The position numbers were made by a program, and so were the translations under genes. Below the pieces are notes generated by a model, which saw only the letters and a program-made list of their open reading frames with translations, had not been told where the DNA came from and made no database searches. Shown here in pieces: positions 1-8,105 of a stretch of 38,646 bases of DNA. This stretch comes from an uncultured Clostridia bacterium (lineage in GTDB: Bacteria > Bacillota > Clostridia > TANB77 > CAG-508): assembly GCA_944393125.1 (NCBI GenBank), contig CALXZB010000013.1:1-38646 (forward strand). The letters run 5' to 3'. The stretch's first letter is position 1, and each line of letters starts with the position of its first letter.

Positions 1-180
1 TTTCATTCAGGCAAATCTATATTTATGTATTTTGAATAAATATCGAATGTAACTGAAATAAGTTTAGATATACAAAATTCTTTCGTTTTTACTTATATAA
101 AAATATTTTTTATTAATAGATAAAAATTATAATACCTAAATTTGTGATAGTACGTGCCAATAAAAGCATTAAACAATAAC
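1..180. other. Gene-free left edge
   Basis: All three forward frames meet a stop within the first 51 bases, so at most the last dozen or so codons of a plus-strand gene could lie here, and I cannot show that they do. The rest is AT-rich with no recognisable RNA, repeat or reading frame. Confidence 0.5.
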
Positions 181-224
181 GTTGCTATTAAATAACATTT
201 TTTGTTACTTAATAGCAACTTTTT
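181..224 (+). terminator. Hairpin terminator, best fitted to plus-strand transcription
   Basis: Bases 181-191 pair perfectly with 209-219 (GTTGCTATTAA / TTAATAGCAAC). An inner stem TAACA/TGTTA follows after one mismatch. On the plus strand the stem is followed at once by TTTTT. On the minus strand it is preceded by a matching A-run but followed by only a weak U-tract. It can end yunB from the right, but its polarity suggests a plus-strand transcript entering from outside the window. Confidence 0.65.
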
Positions 225-228
225 AATT

Positions 229-960
229 TTATTTAACTAAATTAAGTATATCATCTGTACTATCTAATCCTTCTAAATTATAATAAGCATCAGGAATATT
301 TCCAACAATAACATGTTCTGCTATTATAACTTGATTTGTAATTTTCTTTTCAAAATTATTTATTGGTGTAACAATTTTCATGTAACATTCTAAATTTACA
401 TATATTCTATGTAATGTTTGATTTATCCCTTGTGCTATAAATTCACTTTTTATTTCTGTGTCTAGTGTTCCTGATGATTTTACTTTTGCTGGGATACAAG
501 GACCTACTCCTGAAAAGTAATAACTACCTAGTAAATTTCCTATTGGTATATCTATTTCAGTATTTTCTAATTGATTAATACTGTTCTGAATAGCTTCTGT
601 CAAATCTGATATCATGTTGTTTATAGGAACTACATTTGATTTTATTATTACTACATTTCCAGCTTCATCTTTTTCTATTGTATACAATTCTTCATATTGA
701 TATTTATTCATAGTTTTAGTTGATTCTTGATTTGAAATAATTGTTATCATTGACTTTACTTTATCTTCACATAGTGTTTCAAATACTGGTTCTATATAAT
801 TTAATATAGTTCTATATATGAATATTAATATAACAATTAAAAATATAATTTTAATTGTTCTCTTTTTCATTATAAAAGTTTTTCTGTGTAATTTAGAAGG
901 TTCACTTTTGTTTCTACATGGCTTTAATATAAATCTTTTTCTAGAATAAATTTTATACAT
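229..960 (-). CDS. yunB: Sporulation protein YunB
   Basis: Product of 243 aa with one N-terminal membrane segment (about residues 35-51) preceded by a very basic stretch. The rest matches the YunB family: EPVFETLCEDKVKS followed by a TIISNQ-type segment, a GVGPCIPAKVKSSG-like segment, KSEFIAQGINQTLHRIY, then TNQVIIAEHVIVGNIPDAYYNL. YunB is known from Bacillus as a mother-cell (sigma-E) sporulation protein of unclear biochemistry. The start at 960 is chosen because its ATG overlaps the end of sipL by 8 bases (ATGTATAA), which fits translational coupling. Met31 (870) just before the membrane segment is the alternative, but neither start has a good Shine-Dalgarno. The pairing with sipL supports a role in spore envelope formation. 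Confidence 0.88.
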   Translation of the reverse strand: MYKIYSRKRFILKPCRNKSEPSKLHRKTFIMKKRTIKIIFLIVILIFIYRTILNYIEPVFETLCEDKVKSMITIISNQESTKTMNKYQYEELYTIEKDEAGNVVIIKSNVVPINNMISDLTEAIQNSINQLENTEIDIPIGNLLGSYYFSGVGPCIPAKVKSSGTLDTEIKSEFIAQGINQTLHRIYVNLECYMKIVTPINNFEKKITNQVIIAEHVIVGNIPDAYYNLEGLDSTDDILNLVK

Positions 961-2512
961 TGCTTGATAAATTAATTGGTTCTCTTGCTCTTTTTAATAC
1001 ATATTTAGGAATGTATATTTTTTCTCCTATATTTATTTTATTTGGTCTTTCAATTCCATTTACTCTTACTATATCATCAACTGTACTTCCATAGTTTTTT
1101 GCAATCTTCCATAGAGTATCTCCGGCTTTTACAACATAAATTATTACACTGTAATCTTGCATATCTTCTTCATCTTGTGAAGAAATATTATTTATTACAG
1201 GAATTGCAACTGGATTATATAAACTAATTTCAAAATTTAATTCTAAATTTATATTTACAATTTCTGATTGATTTATAATTTCTTGTGTCCCTATATCTAT
1301 ATTCACATTAGTTTTGCAATTTTCTGAAATATCATCAATTGTTTTTTCAAACGGAATAGTTATTTTTTTGCTATTTACTATTGTTGCAGAATTATCTATA
1401 AAAATAAACTCTAATTCTATTTCACCTGTGAATATTATTTTTTCGTTTAATTTACTTTCTTTATTTATAATTGGATTTACTTTTACATTTACAATTGTTC
1501 CATTTGCAAGTTCTGGTATTTTAATCTGTTCATTTATATTACAACTATCTTTTTTACATTGTTTGTTTGAAATTGTATTTATTATTAGTTTTTCGAAATC
1601 TATTTTTTGTCCAGGGCAATACATATCTTCAATTATTTTAAATTCTTTTTCTTCATATGCTATACACGAAATTTCTGTTTCTATTTCAATATACACAGAA
1701 TGTTCTTCAATTGAATTTGGCTTTGCAATAATATTTTTTATATTATATGATGTTTCACAAATATTTTCTTCCTTAATATTTTGCATATCAATAAATCCTA
1801 CAAGTGGCAGATTAGAAATATTTTTACATATACGTCCATCTTCTGTTAAATATACCATTTGTATTTCTGCTTCTGCTTTTGCTAAAATTTTATTATAACT
1901 TATTTTTATGTCTTTATCTACCAAATTAATTTGCATATTTAGTATTTCTGCAAGATTGTCTGTATTTGGAATAGTTATATTTTCTTTTATAAATGCTTTA
2001 GTCATTCCATCTCCAATTATTGAATTAACTTTCATATTTTTACTTAAAACTTGAATATTATTATCTTCTATTTCTGTAATTATTTCAGCAGATTCCTTAG
2101 ATTTTACTTTTATATAAATTTCAATTGTTGCTTTTATTCCTATTTTTCTACCATTTATTATTTTACATTCTATAAATTTAATTTTAGTTGAAACTTCTAT
2201 GTTCATATCTGTTTCTAATTCAGGTATATTAATACTCTCTGAAAAGTCTAAGCCTGTGCTAAGTCCTCTTATATTATCTGTATTTTCATCAGCTAAATAC
2301 ATTATATATGTTAAAACACTTCCGTCTAATCTGATTTTTCCGTCTACTATATCTTTTTTGTATATACATACATTTCCACTTGTTGTAATTGTATTTAATA
2401 TATCTGGTTTTGAATCAGGAATAATCATATCTCCCTCTACAGTTATAACTTCTTTTTTTTCACATATCACTTTGTTTACATTTAAAATTTCTTTTGTTGT
2501 GTTTATTTCCAT
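953..2512 (-). CDS. sipL: SipL-type spore coat morphogenetic protein (DUF3794 repeats + LysM)
   Basis: Product of 519 aa. The N-terminal 450 residues hold DUF3794/SPOCS-type beta-rich repeats (KVICEKKEVITVEGDM, PDSKPDIL, a second PGQKIDFEK copy). A LysM domain closes the protein at about residues 458-504 (VKAGDTLWKIAKNYG... INIGEKIYIP). This architecture and length match SipL of Clostridioides difficile, which binds SpoIVA through its LysM domain and anchors the coat around the forespore, replacing Bacillus SpoVID. The open frame extends 48 codons further upstream, but ATG 2512 follows GAGGAGG at good spacing and the added residues are not protein-like. It is separated from spoVG by a terminator, so it needs its own promoter. 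A weak sigma-E-like CATATACATT lies near 2548-2557, with a poor -35. Confidence 0.88.
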   Translation of the reverse strand: MEINTTKEILNVNKVICEKKEVITVEGDMIIPDSKPDILNTITTSGNVCIYKKDIVDGKIRLDGSVLTYIMYLADENTDNIRGLSTGLDFSESINIPELETDMNIEVSTKIKFIECKIINGRKIGIKATIEIYIKVKSKESAEIITEIEDNNIQVLSKNMKVNSIIGDGMTKAFIKENITIPNTDNLAEILNMQINLVDKDIKISYNKILAKAEAEIQMVYLTEDGRICKNISNLPLVGFIDMQNIKEENICETSYNIKNIIAKPNSIEEHSVYIEIETEISCIAYEEKEFKIIEDMYCPGQKIDFEKLIINTISNKQCKKDSCNINEQIKIPELANGTIVNVKVNPIINKESKLNEKIIFTGEIELEFIFIDNSATIVNSKKITIPFEKTIDDISENCKTNVNIDIGTQEIINQSEIVNINLELNFEISLYNPVAIPVINNISSQDEEDMQDYSVIIYVVKAGDTLWKIAKNYGSTVDDIVRVNGIERPNKINIGEKIYIPKYVLKRAREPINLSSNV

Positions 2513-2583
2513 GAAAAAACCTCCTCTACATTTTTGTTTATTAATGTATATGGAGGTTGAACTAAATTTATGACATAAATAGT

Positions 2584-2609
2584 AAAAACTCTCATTTCTG
2601 AGAGTTTTG
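2584..2609 (-). terminator. Intrinsic terminator of spoVG
   Basis: A perfect 10-bp stem (2585-2594 with 2599-2608, AAAACTCTCA / TGAGAGTTTT) has a 4-base loop and runs into TTTTT on the minus strand. It lies 13 bases after the spoVG stop codon and separates spoVG from the sporulation genes sipL and yunB. Confidence 0.8.
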
Positions 2610-2621
2610 TGTGTTTTATAA

Positions 2622-2894
2622 TTATTCTGCTGATTCTTCTGTTTCAGGAGCATCATAAGCTTCTAATATAGCTTTTTGAACTTTCTCTCTTGTTTCAGCA
2701 TTGATTGGATGAGCTATGTCTTTAAATTCTCCGTTTGGAGTTTTTCTGCTTGGCATAGCAATGAATAATCCATTTTGACTTTCGATAACTTTGATATCAT
2801 GGATAACAAATTCATTATCGAATGTTACAGAAGCAACAGCTTTCATTCTGTTCTCTGAATTTACTTTTCTTAAACGTACATCTGTTATTTGCAT
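2622..2894 (-). CDS. spoVG: SpoVG, RNA-binding regulator / septation protein
   Basis: Product of 90 aa, full length for the family. It opens with [11 protein letters not shown] and continues with the signature [43 protein letters not shown] and [16 protein letters not shown], ending in an acidic tail. SpoVG is a small nucleic-acid-binding regulator that affects septation, sporulation and, in other Firmicutes, virulence genes. A GTG five codons upstream is in frame, but ATG 2894 gives the conserved N-terminus and has GGAGG eight bases ahead. It is transcribed alone: a sigma-H-like promoter lies upstream and a terminator directly downstream. It diverges from murC. Confidence 0.95.
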   Translation of the reverse strand: MQITDVRLRKVNSENRMKAVASVTFDNEFVIHDIKVIESQNGLFIAMPSRKTPNGEFKDIAHPINAETREKVQKAILEAYDAPETEESAE

Positions 2895-2954
2895 TGTGTG
2901 CACCTCCACTGTTTTTTATTTGTACATATACGTATATTCTTATGTACTATTATA

Positions 2955-2984
2955 TTATTCTCCTCAAAAAATTTTTTTCCCTCT
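2955..2984 (-). promoter_or_regulatory. Candidate sigma-H promoter of spoVG
   Basis: On the minus strand AGAGGGAAA (2984-2976), a 12-base spacer and GGAGAATAA (2963-2955) fit the Bacillus sigma-H consensus RnAGGAwww-N11/12-RnnGAATww with one mismatch. spoVG is a classic sigma-H target in Bacillus subtilis, which makes the match more credible. No good sigma-A promoter is visible in the same stretch. Confidence 0.5.
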
Positions 2985-3041
2985 TTTTTTACAAATTTTT
3001 TAATTTTTTTTATTTAGCTTATAAATTTTGTAGCAAAAAAC

Positions 3042-3070
3042 TTGAATTTTGCATTATATAAGTATATAAT
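3042..3070 (+). promoter_or_regulatory. Sigma-A promoter of murC
   Basis: TTGAAT (3042-3047), a 17-base spacer and TATAAT (3065-3070) lie 30 bases before the murC start codon. Confidence 0.75.
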
Positions 3071-3099
3071 AAAAAACATGAAAATGAGGAGTGTTTATA

Positions 3100-4482
3100 A
3101 TGCCAACTATTGATAATATAAAAAAATATAAAAAGATTCATATGATTGGAATCGGTGGTATCAGCATGAGTGGTATAGCTGAGATACTCGTAAATTGGGG
3201 ATTTGAAGTTACTGGAAGCAATAATGTTGATTCCGAAGTATTACATATTTTAAAAAATGCAAATATAAAAACTTATATAGGACATAATGCACAAAATGTT
3301 GAAGGAGCAGATTGTGTTGTTTATACTGCTGCAATTAAACCTGATAATCCTGAGCTTGTTCATGCAAAAGAACTTGGAATTCCAATTATTGAACGTTCTG
3401 ATTTTTTAGGTGAACTTACTAGATGTTATCAAAACACAATAGCTGTTTCTGGTACTCATGGAAAAACAACAACAACTTCGCTTGTTTCTTTGTGCTTTAT
3501 TGAAGCTTTAAAAGATCCTAGCATTCAAGTAGGTGCTATTATAAAAGAGCTTAATGGGAATTATAGAGTTGGTAATAGTGAGAACTTTATTATTGAAGCT
3601 TGTGAATATGTTGAAAGTTTTTTGAAATTTAGTCCTAAGTCTGAAATCATATTAAATATAGATAATGATCATTTAGATTATTATAAAAATTTAGAAAATA
3701 TTAAAAATGCTTTTATTAAATATGTGAAGCTTTTGCCTGAAGATGGACATTTAGTTATAAATGCAGATGATTCAAATTGTTTAGACTTGCCTATGTATTC
3801 AAAAGCACCTGCCATAAAATATGGTGTAGAAAACAAAGATGTTAATTTCTTTGCAGAAAATATTGTTTTTGATGAAAACGGTTTTCCTGAATTTGATTGT
3901 TTTAAAAATAATAAATTTTTTGAACATTTTAAGCTTTCTATTCCTGGAAAACATAATGTTTTAAATTCTTTAGCTTGTATAGCATTATGTGATGCCTATG
4001 GAATATCAGGTAACTGCATGAAATTAGCCATAGAAAAATTTAAGGGTGCTGATAGAAGATTTGAATATAAAGGAAAAGTCAATGGAGCTTCAGTATATGA
4101 TGACTATGGTCACCATCCAACAGAAGTTCTAGCAACTGCAAAAGCATTAAATAATAAAAAGTTTAGGCAATCTTGGGTTGTTTTTCAACCTCATACATAT
4201 AGTAGAACTTTTAATCATTTAAATGATTTTGCTTACGCATTACTTTCTTTTGATAATATTATTGTTACAGATATTTATGCAGCAAGAGAAAATAATACTT
4301 ATAATATTTCTTCAAAAGATTTAGTTGATGAAATTATAAAATTAGGAAAAGATGCAAAATATATTCCATCACTTGAAGAATGTGCTGATTATTTAAAAAC
4401 TAATGTAAAAGAAAATGATATTGTTTTAACTCTAGGCGCAGGAACTGTTACTGAAATTGGTGATATGATAGTTGATAAATAG
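3100..4482 (+). CDS. murC: UDP-N-acetylmuramate--L-alanine ligase MurC
   Basis: Product of 460 aa, normal for the family. It joins the first amino acid of the peptidoglycan stem peptide to UDP-MurNAc with ATP in the cytoplasm. Visible motifs are the Rossmann-like GIGGISMSG (17-25), the ATP loop SGTHGKTTTT (117-126), the NIDNDHLDYY segment (about 186-195), and DYGHHPTEV with HHP at 338-340, which is typical of MurC. The reading frame extends three codons upstream to a GTG, but GAGGAG sits at the right distance only for the ATG at 3100. The gene stands alone between its own promoter and a bidirectional terminator, and diverges from spoVG. Confidence 0.97.
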   Translation: MPTIDNIKKYKKIHMIGIGGISMSGIAEILVNWGFEVTGSNNVDSEVLHILKNANIKTYIGHNAQNVEGADCVVYTAAIKPDNPELVHAKELGIPIIERSDFLGELTRCYQNTIAVSGTHGKTTTTSLVSLCFIEALKDPSIQVGAIIKELNGNYRVGNSENFIIEACEYVESFLKFSPKSEIILNIDNDHLDYYKNLENIKNAFIKYVKLLPEDGHLVINADDSNCLDLPMYSKAPAIKYGVENKDVNFFAENIVFDENGFPEFDCFKNNKFFEHFKLSIPGKHNVLNSLACIALCDAYGISGNCMKLAIEKFKGADRRFEYKGKVNGASVYDDYGHHPTEVLATAKALNNKKFRQSWVVFQPHTYSRTFNHLNDFAYALLSFDNIIVTDIYAARENNTYNISSKDLVDEIIKLGKDAKYIPSLEECADYLKTNVKENDIVLTLGAGTVTEIGDMIVDK

Positions 4483-4511
4483 AAAAAGATAGGTATTTGC
4501 CTATCTTTTTT
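4483..4511. terminator. Bidirectional terminator between murC and the GH15 gene
   Basis: An 11-bp perfect stem (4483-4493 with 4500-4510, AAAAAGATAGG / CCTATCTTTTT) surrounds a 6-base loop. The U-rich side follows the stem in both directions. The GH15 stop codon (4501-4503) lies inside the right arm. Confidence 0.8.
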
Positions 4512-6402
4512 CTATCATTTTTTCCAATACAATTATAAACATTGCATGTGTCCAGCCAAGGCCTATGACCCAATCTGGTTTTAGAGTAGTATTATTAATT
4601 TGTTCACTTAAGAAATAATGTTTCCCAGCTGTTTTTAAAACAAAATCAAAAGTCTCTTTTGCCTTCTTCTTTTCACCATTTTCCAAATAATATAATGTCA
4701 TCCATAAATTGGCAATTAGCCAAGGAGAACCATTTCTATAATGGTCATTTTCATACCTCTGGTATCCACCAGTATATGTTCTTATAGTTAAATTTATATT
4801 ATCAATTGTATTCAAAACTTTCTTTTCTTTTGTTGAGAACACATTAAAGGGGTAAACGGTTCCAAGTAAGCTAATATCAATCTTTTTATCATTTGTATTT
4901 CTTACATATGATTTTCTATTTTCATCATATAAATTATCTTCTATATATTTTTTTACTTTTACTTGTAATTCTAACATTTCTTCAATATTTTTATGTACTT
5001 TTTCTTCTTTAAGCCTATTATTTTCAAAATCTGAAAGGTTATTACCAAGTACTTTATATATTTTAATCATTGAATCAAAAGCCGAAAATATAGCTGACAA
5101 AGAATATAAATGTATTCCTTCATTTTCTTCCCAAATATCATAACTTAAAGGATAAATATTTGTGTTTTCAAATATATCTTTAACATATCTTTTTAGAAAA
5201 TCTACTGCTTTTTCACACATATGTAAATTTACTTTTAAGAAATTTTCATTTTTAGTATATTCATAATGAGAATATACACCATATATTACACTTGCTGTTT
5301 CATCAACTTGGTATCCCCAGCAAGGAGCTAATTTTCCATCTGTATAAAAACGTTGTTCCCACATTCCGTTTTTGCTTTGAGTCATTCTACAAAAATTACT
5401 ATAAAATTTTTCGGTTTCTTTAGTCATTTTTAAAATATCTAGTGCCCTTGTAATAAACACTGCATCTCTTGGCCAGCAATAAGCATATCTTCCACATTGT
5501 GTTAAATTTTCGTCTACTTCTGGAGCAGCAATCATTCCTCCTGTTGATGAGTTTATTAATAGTGGATATAATAAAATACTTCTTTTATATATCTCTTGAA
5601 TTTTTTCTTCATAACTATTTTCAGGATCTTTTAAATTTAAACCATTGTGTTCTCTTACATATTTTCTCCAATATGATTTTACATTAGAATATTCTTTATT
5701 AAAATCAATTTTTCTTATTCTCTCTATTTCATCTTCAACAGCTTGCATTGTCTTTTTATTTTCATCTATATATACACAAATTTCTAATTCTTTCTTTTCT
5801 CCAGGTTTAATTATTCCTATATCATAACTTATACTTGAATCTTTTGACATTCCTATATAATCTTTTCCACCTATAATTCCAGAGTCTATGTTATTTATGC
5901 TTCCGTTTATTTGTGAACTTAGTGTTTTATATGATTTTGCAAATGTTGCTACTGAAAAATCATGAGCATATTGAATCATTCCATTGTCAATTTTTAATCC
6001 ACTTACAAAATTATTTTGATCTGATAAAAGTTCAGAATGTATTAAAAATTTAATGTCTAAATCGATACTATTTTCATTTATAAATGTATATTTTTTTATA
6101 AGTATATCTTCTTTTATTGATACAAAATCTGTTTGCAAAATTTTTAAATTAAAATATGTATTTGTTATTTCTGTATTTAATATATTTGTATCTGTATCAT
6201 AAAATTGCATATATGTATTGTTAACATCTTCATGTAATTTTATTAATCCTGAATCATTTATTTTTATTCCTGTGTGGAAATATTTTATATATTGCCTATT
6301 ATCTTTATTAGGGTAAGATAATCTTAACATTTCTCCACTCCCTGAGAAAGTTACCAACATATTTTTATTTCCTATTATTGCTTCATTTAGATATTTTTCC
6401 AT
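4501..6402 (-). CDS. Glycoside hydrolase family 15 (glucoamylase-like)
   Basis: Product of 633 aa without signal peptide, so probably intracellular. Residues 1-245 form the N-terminal beta-sandwich found in prokaryotic GH15 enzymes; residues 265-633 form the (alpha/alpha)6 barrel. Seen motifs are GRYAYCWPRDA (304-314), a MWEQRFYTDG-like segment near 347, IWEENEG (423-429), which holds the expected catalytic acid (Glu425 or 426), NGSPWLIANLW (557-567) and FLSEQ, which holds the expected catalytic base (Glu600). The family releases glucose from the non-reducing end of alpha-glucans; related members act on trehalose or glucuronides, so the substrate is not certain. The start has AGGGGAAG upstream. 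It is the last gene of a run after the beta-CASP gene (gap 35 bases), which suggests co-transcription but no obvious shared function. Confidence 0.88.
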   Translation of the reverse strand: MEKYLNEAIIGNKNMLVTFSGSGEMLRLSYPNKDNRQYIKYFHTGIKINDSGLIKLHEDVNNTYMQFYDTDTNILNTEITNTYFNLKILQTDFVSIKEDILIKKYTFINENSIDLDIKFLIHSELLSDQNNFVSGLKIDNGMIQYAHDFSVATFAKSYKTLSSQINGSINNIDSGIIGGKDYIGMSKDSSISYDIGIIKPGEKKELEICVYIDENKKTMQAVEDEIERIRKIDFNKEYSNVKSYWRKYVREHNGLNLKDPENSYEEKIQEIYKRSILLYPLLINSSTGGMIAAPEVDENLTQCGRYAYCWPRDAVFITRALDILKMTKETEKFYSNFCRMTQSKNGMWEQRFYTDGKLAPCWGYQVDETASVIYGVYSHYEYTKNENFLKVNLHMCEKAVDFLKRYVKDIFENTNIYPLSYDIWEENEGIHLYSLSAIFSAFDSMIKIYKVLGNNLSDFENNRLKEEKVHKNIEEMLELQVKVKKYIEDNLYDENRKSYVRNTNDKKIDISLLGTVYPFNVFSTKEKKVLNTIDNINLTIRTYTGGYQRYENDHYRNGSPWLIANLWMTLYYLENGEKKKAKETFDFVLKTAGKHYFLSEQINNTTLKPDWVIGLGWTHAMFIIVLEKMIEKR

Positions 6403-6437
6403 TATATAATCTTCCCCTTTTTGTATATTAAAGTATT

Positions 6438-8081
6438 TTATCCTTCTACTATATTAACAATTTGTTTTTCCAAATCTTTAATTTTTTCATTTATTCTAAA
6501 CATATCTTCATCTTTTAACGTAGTATTTTCAACATCTTCTCTTACTGCTGTATACATGTCTATTAATTCTCTTTGTAGTTTATTCAATCTGTCCAAAATT
6601 TCTTGTCTTATTGTATTTTCTTTTTTAACTTTTATTTTATTTACAAGTTTTACTTCATCTAGTATTTCATATGTCTCACCATATTCTGGAATTGAAACAT
6701 CTATACCCGTTTCTTGTAATATTTTATTTTTTAGTACTTCTTGAGATTCTTCTTCACCATGAACTAAGAAGATATGTTTTGGTTTCGAAATAAATGAATA
6801 AATAAAATTCATTAACCATTCTTGGTCTGCATGCCCTGAATATCCTTCTATATATTCTATTCTTGCATTAACAGCGCATTCTTCTCCAAATATCTTTACT
6901 CTTTTTGCACCATTTACAATTGAATATCCTAAGGTTCCAGGTGCTTGATATCCTACAAATAGAATAGTATTATTAGGATTCCATATATTATGTTTTAAAT
7001 GATGTTTAATTCTTCCCACTTCACACATTCCACTGGCTGAAATTATTATTGCTGGTTCTTGGCTCTCATTTAGTGCTATTGATTCTTCTGCTGTTTGCGT
7101 AAATTTCAAACCAGGAAATTCTAATGGATTATCTCCATTTTCCATTTTTTGTTTTATATCATCATCAAATAAATCTGTATTTTGTCTAAATACTTCAGTT
7201 GCAGATATCGCAAGAGGACTATCTACATATACAGGTACTTTCATTAAAGTTTTATATTTTCTTCTAAATTCTTCATCATCTCTAGTTTCTTTTATTTTAT
7301 TAATTTCATATAAAATTTCTTGTGTTCTTCCTACTGCAAAAGATGGAATTATAACTTTTCCACCATTATCTATTGTTTCTGAGACAATATCCAAAAACAT
7401 TTCTGCTTTTTGATCATTTTTTATATGCAATCTACTTCCATATGTAGATTCCATTATCAAATAGTCACAACTTTCTAGCATAGTTGGTGAAGATAATAAT
7501 GGAATATCGTTATTTCCTAAATCTCCTGTAAATACTGCCTTTGTTTCTTTTCCATCTTCATTTGCCCATACTTCTATAATACTAGAACCTAACATATGCC
7601 CTGCATCATTAAATCGTACAAATATATTAGTATCTACTTGTATTATTTCATCATATTTTACTGCACTAAAAATTTCTAAACATTTTACTGCATCTTCAGC
7701 AGTATATAGTGGTGGTATTATTTTCTCACCTTTTCTTAATCTTTTCTTATTTTTCCATTCAGATTCCATTTCTTGTATATGTCCACTATCTGGCAACATA
7801 ATTCCACATAAATCACATGTAGCCTTATGTGCATAAATAGGTCCATTAAATCCTTCATTATATAATTTAGGAATTCTTCCAGAATGGTCAATATGTGCAT
7901 GTGTTAATAGCATAAAATCTATTTCAGCAGGATTAAATTCAAATGGTTTATAATTTTCATTTTCTAATTCCGCTTTTCCTTGATAAATCCCACAGTCTAC
8001 TAAAAATTTTTTACCTGCTGCCTCTACTAAAAAATTTGATCCTGTAACCATTTTTGTTGCACCTAAAAATGTTATTTTCAT
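6438..8081 (-). CDS. Metallo-beta-lactamase / beta-CASP RNA-processing nuclease-like protein
   Basis: Product of 547 aa. The metal site motif HAHIDHSGRIP (61-71) is intact, as are GHMLGSS, a TGDLGN aspartate motif, the MESTYGSRLH segment, the PSFAVGRTQEIL start of the beta-CASP insert, and the C-terminal GYSGHADQEWL and FLVHGEEES motifs of the RMMBL domain. This is the YSH1/CPSF73-like family, to which RNA endo- and exonucleases belong. The last 60 residues form a charged helical, probably coiled-coil, extension beyond the catalytic core. TAGGAG precedes the ATG. It lies 24 bases after the 504-aa unknown gene and 35 before the GH15 gene. It is not RNase J, which has a different length and domain order. 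Confidence 0.88.
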   Translation of the reverse strand: MKITFLGATKMVTGSNFLVEAAGKKFLVDCGIYQGKAELENENYKPFEFNPAEIDFMLLTHAHIDHSGRIPKLYNEGFNGPIYAHKATCDLCGIMLPDSGHIQEMESEWKNKKRLRKGEKIIPPLYTAEDAVKCLEIFSAVKYDEIIQVDTNIFVRFNDAGHMLGSSIIEVWANEDGKETKAVFTGDLGNNDIPLLSSPTMLESCDYLIMESTYGSRLHIKNDQKAEMFLDIVSETIDNGGKVIIPSFAVGRTQEILYEINKIKETRDDEEFRRKYKTLMKVPVYVDSPLAISATEVFRQNTDLFDDDIKQKMENGDNPLEFPGLKFTQTAEESIALNESQEPAIIISASGMCEVGRIKHHLKHNIWNPNNTILFVGYQAPGTLGYSIVNGAKRVKIFGEECAVNARIEYIEGYSGHADQEWLMNFIYSFISKPKHIFLVHGEEESQEVLKNKILQETGIDVSIPEYGETYEILDEVKLVNKIKVKKENTIRQEILDRLNKLQRELIDMYTAVREDVENTTLKDEDMFRINEKIKDLEKQIVNIVEG

Positions 8082-8105
8082 ATATTTCTCCTATCTATAT
8101 ATAAT

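Noticed and set aside
2520-2584. Sigma-E promoter for sipL (CATATACATT with an upstream TCATAAA)
   Set aside because: The -10 is fair but the -35 and spacing are poor, so I mention it only in the sipL entry and do not list it as a feature.
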